In this document: positions 5,975 through 9,802 of the stretch, piece after piece | Position numbering within the stretch: position 1 is the first letter of the stretch | Layout of the letters: each line of letters opens with the position of its first letter | Source: JAFGQU01 sp964483625 | Lineage (GTDB): Bacteria > Omnitrophota > Gorgyraeia > Duberdicusellales > 4484-171 | DNA length: 9,802 bases | Direction: 5' to 3' | NCBI GenBank assembly: GCA_964483625.1 | Contig: CAZABB010000052.1 | Coordinates: 1 to 9,802, forward strand | Program-made: the position numbers and the translations under genes | Notes under the pieces: model-generated | Told to the model about the DNA's origin: nothing | The model's input: the letters and a program-made list of their open reading frames with translations, nothing else | Database searches by the model: none

Positions 5975-7777
5975 GTGAGGAATTTATATGTTTTCTGGTT
6001 ATGCCTGATGGTAGTGATGCAGTACCCCCTCACGGCCAGTTCCCAGAGAATTGAAGTTCTTACCGAAACCGAGGAAGAAACGCAGGGATCGGAAATCGTC
6101 ACCGGCCAATCTCAGGAAGAACCTCTGCCGGACCGGATCGAAGACACAGAAATAGAAGTTGACCAGGAGGAGCAAACCGTACAACAAACCCTTCAGGAGA
6201 AATTCCTGCAACGTATCGATCTGGATTATAAAGACGCCGACATCGTTAATGTGCTGAGATCCCTGGCTTTTATGCATAACCTGAATATCGTCATGGGACA
6301 GGGTGTCAAAGGCGATGTAACGTTAAGCCTCCAGAATGTCACCCTGAAAGAGGCGCTCGAGGCGGTTCTGGCTACCAGCGGACTGGTCCATTCCCTCAGG
6401 AACGATGTTATTTATGTCGCCAAAGGAGATCCCGACGCGATAGAGATGCGCAGCGAAGTGATCTTCCTTAAATATATTTCGGCGTCGGAAGCTCAAGGCT
6501 TATTAAAAAAATCTCTTTCGTCAAAAGGCGACATTAAAATCAATGAAATCGCCAACAGCCTGGTGATAACCGACAGCCCTGCGCATATTATAAAAGCAAA
6601 AGAGCTCCTCAGGCAGATCGATATCGCCCCGCAACAGGTATCCATCGAGGCTCAGATCGTCGACGTAACTCTGACCAATCTTGACGCCCTGGGAATCAAA
6701 TGGGATGTGGACTACGCTCCGGGCAAAGGCCTGTTTGAACGCAATACCGTTACCGCAGAACAATTGACCGGTGGAATCGACATGGCGGAAAACTCCGAAG
6801 ACATCACCGGCGGGCAGATTAACATCGATACCTTCACCTTGAAAAATGTCAACGTATCGGCGACGATCGACGCCCTGGTAAAAAACGGCAAAGCCACGAT
6901 TCTGGCTTCTCCTTCGATCGCGGTCTTAAACGGGCAGGAAGCCCGTATCGTTATCGGGGAACGGTACCCTTATAAGGAACGCACTCAGACTCCGACGGGA
7001 ACAACCGAAACGACAAAGTTCGTAGACATCGGCGTGACCCTGCGGGTAACTCCTCATATCAACGATGACGGATATATCACCATGCGACTGCACCCTGAGG
7101 TCTCATCGCTCCAGTCGGCCCTGGATGCCGGGCCGCGCATTACCACCCGCGAAGCCGACACGACCGTGCGGGTAAAGGGGGGAGAAACTCTGGTTATCGG
7201 TGGACTGATCCAGCAGCAGGAAGAAATCAATAGGGAGAAGATACCGCTCTTAGGCAGCATCCCGATCATCAAGCATCTTTTCTCCCGCAGTAATTCAAAA
7301 ATTGAACAGAAAGAACTGGCCGTATTTATCACTCCAACCATTATTTACCCGTTTGAAGAAAGACGGCTGGCCCGGGAAGACGAAGAGATGATCGTCTTTA
7401 ATGACGCCGAGAATAATCTTATTGAACGGATTTACGAGAAAGCGCAGGCTCTGGAACACAAATTTGAAATGCTCAAAAGCCCCCGGGACCGCGATTACCG
7501 GACCATGCAGATTTTAAACCTCTATGAATACATTTACTCGGAATTTCCCGGAAGTTACCGCGCTCCGGAGGCATTGTACCGTGCCGGCCTTATTTCTTAT
7601 AATCAACTGGACGACAAAGAGAAATCGAAATTAATTCTGGAACGATTGCTGAAAGAGTATCCTCATACGATTTTTGCCGCCAACGCAACGCCCTTGTACC
7701 GAAAAATCACCTTCGATGAACTGACCGGACCGCGGCACATGGATCTGGAGTCAATTTTTCCCAAAGAATCACAGTAA
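5975..7777 (+). CDS. pilQ: Outer-membrane secretin (PilQ/GspD family) with TPR-like tail
   Basis: This 600-residue protein forms the outer-membrane channel of the pilus or secretion machine. A signal peptide (hydrophobic residues ~4-20, likely cleavage around ASSQ, 21-24) is followed by an acidic linker (~29-70). An N0/STN domain (~76-148: LDYKDADIVNVLRSLAFMHN, then the VTLKEALEAVL pattern) and one N1-type domain (~160-218) come next. The secretin core spans ~222-458, with VSIEAQIVDV, ILASPSIAVLNGQEARIVIG, VKGGETLVIGGLI and the hallmark IPLLGSIPIIKHLF (423-436). Only one N1-type domain is present, as in PilQ/MshL, while GspD has two or three. After residue ~462 there is an unusual tail of about 140 residues; residues ~505-575 (SEFPGSYRAPEALYRAGLIS, LILERLLKEYP) look like TPR helices of the BamD/YbgF kind. 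No lipobox is present. GTG start with a good ribosome binding site, 17 nt after the previous gene. Whether the system is a pilus or a secretion system cannot be decided from this protein. Confidence 0.92.
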   Translation: MRNLYVFWLCLMVVMQYPLTASSQRIEVLTETEEETQGSEIVTGQSQEEPLPDRIEDTEIEVDQEEQTVQQTLQEKFLQRIDLDYKDADIVNVLRSLAFMHNLNIVMGQGVKGDVTLSLQNVTLKEALEAVLATSGLVHSLRNDVIYVAKGDPDAIEMRSEVIFLKYISASEAQGLLKKSLSSKGDIKINEIANSLVITDSPAHIIKAKELLRQIDIAPQQVSIEAQIVDVTLTNLDALGIKWDVDYAPGKGLFERNTVTAEQLTGGIDMAENSEDITGGQINIDTFTLKNVNVSATIDALVKNGKATILASPSIAVLNGQEARIVIGERYPYKERTQTPTGTTETTKFVDIGVTLRVTPHINDDGYITMRLHPEVSSLQSALDAGPRITTREADTTVRVKGGETLVIGGLIQQQEEINREKIPLLGSIPIIKHLFSRSNSKIEQKELAVFITPTIIYPFEERRLAREDEEMIVFNDAENNLIERIYEKAQALEHKFEMLKSPRDRDYRTMQILNLYEYIYSEFPGSYRAPEALYRAGLISYNQLDDKEKSKLILERLLKEYPHTIFAANATPLYRKITFDELTGPRHMDLESIFPKESQ

Positions 7778-7780
7778 CTT

Positions 7781-7790
7781 AAGGAGGAGA
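7781..7790 (+). promoter_or_regulatory. Ribosome binding site of the coiled-coil gene
   Basis: AAGGAGGAGA lies just upstream of ATG 7793, within the 15-nt gap after the secretin stop. It is one of the three strongest sites in the operon, suggesting high translation of the coiled-coil protein. Confidence 0.75.
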
Positions 7791-7792
7791 TC

Positions 7793-9520
7793 ATGCCGAT
7801 TCGTATATCCATACTTTTAATAAGTATCTTAATTTTGTTTTCTTTTAATGCCTATTCTCAGGAAGAATACGAAGCAGAGATAACCCGGATCCAACTCGAA
7901 CGCCTCAAGCAGGAAACCCGCGAACTGCAGGAGCTCCAGACGCAAACCAGAGAATTAAAAGAAGAACTGCGGGACTACCGCTGGTCTCTCTCGGAAGCGC
8001 TTGACGAGGCTCAAGAGGAAAAAAGAAAATCAACCGGCTCCGGCGACGTTCAGATTCTCCAACGGCAATCTGAGGCTCAACCGCCACACCAGCCAAGGCA
8101 ACAACCCGCCGCCCCACAACCCCGTCCCGCGCCGCGACCTCAGAAAGCCGCATCGTCGGGGGCTCAGATCGCATCGTTAAACCGGCAAATCCGGTCATAT
8201 CAGGCCAATATCGCCGCGTTGAATAGAGAAGTTTCTCAATTAAAAACGGAAATCGCTCAAAAGAACGATACGATCAATCAACTTCAGACTCAGACCGAAG
8301 GAACGATCAGCACCAAAGCTGCCTATCGTAATACCGTGAACCGCTTAAAAAGGGAACGAGCTCAACTACAGCGTAAAGTAAACGAATGTGACGCCCTTCT
8401 GGCGAAAAAGACCGCTCAGGAAAAAACCCTGGAGAATAAAATCACGACATTGAATCGACAATTAGGCCAGCAGAAAGCCGATCGTACCCGTCTGAATCAA
8501 TGCGATAGACTTCTGGCGCAAAAAGACTCTCAGGTAAAAGCCGCCGAAAGTAAGATTCAGGCTTTGAACCAGCAATTAGCCAAACAGAAAGCGGATCATA
8601 CCCGCCTGAATCAGTGCGATAGACTTCTGGCGCAAAAAAAATCTCAAGTAGAAGCCGCCGAAAGTAAGATTCAGGCACTACATAATCAATTAGACCAGCA
8701 AAAAATCGACCGTGACCGTCTGAACCAGTGCAATGAAACCCTTAGTCAGAAAAACGCCCTAAACAGAGAAATCAACGTGACAATGCGGTCTCTCCGGCAG
8801 GAAATCGGTCAGAAAGAAACTCAGATTGATAGGTTGGCCGAAAACCTGAAAGAGGCCAAGAGTCAGCTGGCCGCCGCGCAACTGAAAATTCGAAAATTTC
8901 AAAGCTCCAATTTAAAAGGGCGGCTAGAAAAACTGGAAAGAGAAAAGAAGCAAGCCGAGGAAAAAATCTCAAAGCTCTCTGAAAGCAAACAGCAATTAAC
9001 CCGGCAGCTTGAAGGATTGAAGGAAACCGTAGCGAGACAGAACAGCGAAGTTGCCCGTCACCAGTCTGAAACCGAAAAACTTCAAACCCAGATGAATGAT
9101 CTGCAGAACCGTCTGGAAACATTCCAGGCGAAAGCCAAAGCGACCGAAGAACAGCTGGAAAAATTTCAAGTTATGACACCGGAAGAACCGGGCGTCCCCG
9201 AGGGAAGACTGGAGGATGTCGATATATATAAATCACTGGGATACCTCCACCTTCTTCTGAAAGAATCGGAAGAAGCTATCCGATATTACCAGAAAGCCCT
9301 GGGCATCATTCCCGAAGATAAAAATGTTTTTTATAACCTTGCGTACCTGTTCGCCCAAAAACGTGATTATAAACAAGCGGTTCAGTATTACCGCCTATCC
9401 CTGAAAGGAGACGAAAGCGACAAGGATATTTATTATAACCTTGCTCTCATCTACGGAAAGCATCTCAAAGACCGGGATAAAGAAAAATACTATTATCAGA
9501 AATTTCTAGAATACCGTTAA
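7793..9520 (+). CDS. Secreted coiled-coil protein with periodic cysteines and C-terminal TPRs
   Basis: The function of this 575-residue protein is not known. It starts with a signal peptide (hydrophobic ~4-20, likely cleavage near AYSQ), so it acts outside the cytoplasm. Then come: a charged coiled coil (~24-80); a Pro/Gln-rich linker (~91-118, PPHQPRQQPAAPQPRPAPRP); a long coiled coil (~124-460) rich in Gln, Lys, Glu and Leu; and three tetratricopeptide repeats (~477-575, with SLGYLHLLLKESEEAIRYYQ, NLAYLFAQKRDYKQAVQYY and NLALIYGKHLKDRDKEKYY). Residues ~190-325 are repeats of 38 residues, each with one cysteine (199, 237, 275, 313) in the context NECD/NQCD/NQCN; the protein has no other cysteine. 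It sits between secretin and platform genes with a strong ribosome binding site, which suggests a periplasmic or outer-membrane partner of the machine, for example a spacer spanning the periplasm, a TPR pilotin-like factor or a peptidoglycan-associated scaffold (inference). Long coiled coils give spurious matches to many proteins, so homology by coil alone should not be trusted. Confidence 0.85.
   Translation: MPIRISILLISILILFSFNAYSQEEYEAEITRIQLERLKQETRELQELQTQTRELKEELRDYRWSLSEALDEAQEEKRKSTGSGDVQILQRQSEAQPPHQPRQQPAAPQPRPAPRPQKAASSGAQIASLNRQIRSYQANIAALNREVSQLKTEIAQKNDTINQLQTQTEGTISTKAAYRNTVNRLKRERAQLQRKVNECDALLAKKTAQEKTLENKITTLNRQLGQQKADRTRLNQCDRLLAQKDSQVKAAESKIQALNQQLAKQKADHTRLNQCDRLLAQKKSQVEAAESKIQALHNQLDQQKIDRDRLNQCNETLSQKNALNREINVTMRSLRQEIGQKETQIDRLAENLKEAKSQLAAAQLKIRKFQSSNLKGRLEKLEREKKQAEEKISKLSESKQQLTRQLEGLKETVARQNSEVARHQSETEKLQTQMNDLQNRLETFQAKAKATEEQLEKFQVMTPEEPGVPEGRLEDVDIYKSLGYLHLLLKESEEAIRYYQKALGIIPEDKNVFYNLAYLFAQKRDYKQAVQYYRLSLKGDESDKDIYYNLALIYGKHLKDRDKEKYYYQKFLEYR
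8387..8760 (+). repeat. 114-bp in-frame tandem repeat in the coiled-coil gene
   Basis: Units begin at the cysteine codons 8387, 8501, 8615 and 8729, each exactly 114 bp (38 codons) apart; the fourth is partial. The second and third units are nearly identical in DNA over much of their length, for example TGCGATAGACTTCTGGCGCA at 8501 and 8615, while the first and fourth have diverged. This points to a recent duplication of one unit in an older array. Confidence 0.85.
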
Positions 9521-9533
9521 TCAAATACCACCC

Positions 9534-9802
9534 ATGCCATCCTATACCTATCGGGCCCGCAATCCGGCAGGAGAAATTGTCACAGGAGTTCTCGAAGCCG
9601 AAAGTGAAGAAGCGATTGCTTCTAATTTAGACAAGCTGGGTTATGCGATTATCGAAATTACTCCCTACACTTCTTTGTCCACACCTTCCCTCCTCGATAT
9701 TCCCAACCGGTTTTTCTCGCGGGTAAAAAAGGCTGATGTCATTCTGTTCACCCGGCAGCTCGCGGCAATGTTACGTTCGGGGATGGGCCTTCTTCCGGCA
9801 CT
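9534..9802 (+). CDS. gspF: GspF/PilC inner-membrane platform protein, 3' partial
   Basis: The 89 visible codons start with PSYTYRARNPAGEIVTGVLE, the typical opening of GspF/PilC proteins (Y-x-Y-x-A-x-x-x-x-G). EAESEEAIASNLDKLGYAII follows, as the family's first helical segment. VKKADVILFTRQLAAMLRSG then marks the beginning of the first T2SF domain, which in this family carries the F-x-R-Q-L-A-x-M-L-x-S-G motif. Full-length members have about 400 residues and three membrane helices; the rest lies outside the window. The protein forms the inner-membrane platform on which the assembly ATPase drives pilin insertion. The gene begins 13 nt after the preceding stop without a clear Shine-Dalgarno sequence, so its translation is probably coupled. 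Confidence 0.93.
   Translation, partial: MPSYTYRARNPAGEIVTGVLEAESEEAIASNLDKLGYAIIEITPYTSLSTPSLLDIPNRFFSRVKKADVILFTRQLAAMLRSGMGLLPA

Noticed and set aside
7905..9122. Several minus-strand open frames opposite the coiled-coil gene
   Set aside because: They mirror the repeated, low-stop composition of the coiled-coil gene, contain the same 114-bp period and have no start signals.

Overview
The window looks like a piece of a bacterial chromosome of Gram-negative type, carrying an operon for a type IV pilus / type II secretion (T4P/T2SS) machine. Evidence for an outer membrane is a secretin with a signal peptide, inner-membrane PilM/N/O/P-like parts and the start of a GspF/PilC platform protein. 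Which phylum it belongs to cannot be settled by eye. The fused, divergent machine parts, the small MerR-type regulator in front and the repeated Ig-like adhesin resemble deep-branching uncultured lineages such as Omnitrophota or the wider PVC group. That is inference only.

Layout. Positions 1-1563 hold the 3' part of a large gene open at the window edge. Its last ~400 codons encode repeated Ig-like beta-sandwich units of surface-protein type, while its first ~120 codons are far richer in G+C (214 of 300 bases in 61-360, hand count) and have no Ig-like signature. Positions 1564-1763 are intergenic, with two opposed arrays of a GTCACA-type octamer that can fold into a long hairpin. Positions 1764-2984 encode an oversized prepilin-like protein. 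Positions 2985-3137 hold a near-consensus sigma70-type promoter (TTGACA, 17 bp, TATATT) overlapped by dyads.

From 3138 all genes run on the plus strand with gaps of 16 nt or less, or a short overlap: a 76-residue MerR-type DNA-binding protein; a PilM-PilN fusion with the architecture of GspL; a PilO-like protein with a PilP/GspC-like C-terminal domain; a secretin with a TPR-like C-terminal tail; a secreted coiled-coil protein with four cysteines exactly 38 residues apart and three C-terminal TPRs; and the start of GspF/PilC.

Working together: the PilM-N-O-P parts would form the inner-membrane alignment complex linking the cytoplasmic motor to the outer-membrane secretin. GspF/PilC would be the platform for assembling the (pseudo)pilus, to which the upstream prepilin-like protein may contribute. 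The coiled-coil/TPR protein sits between secretin and platform genes, where no standard component is expected, so it is the best candidate for a new part. No assembly ATPase, prepilin peptidase or major pilin gene is visible; these may lie outside the window.
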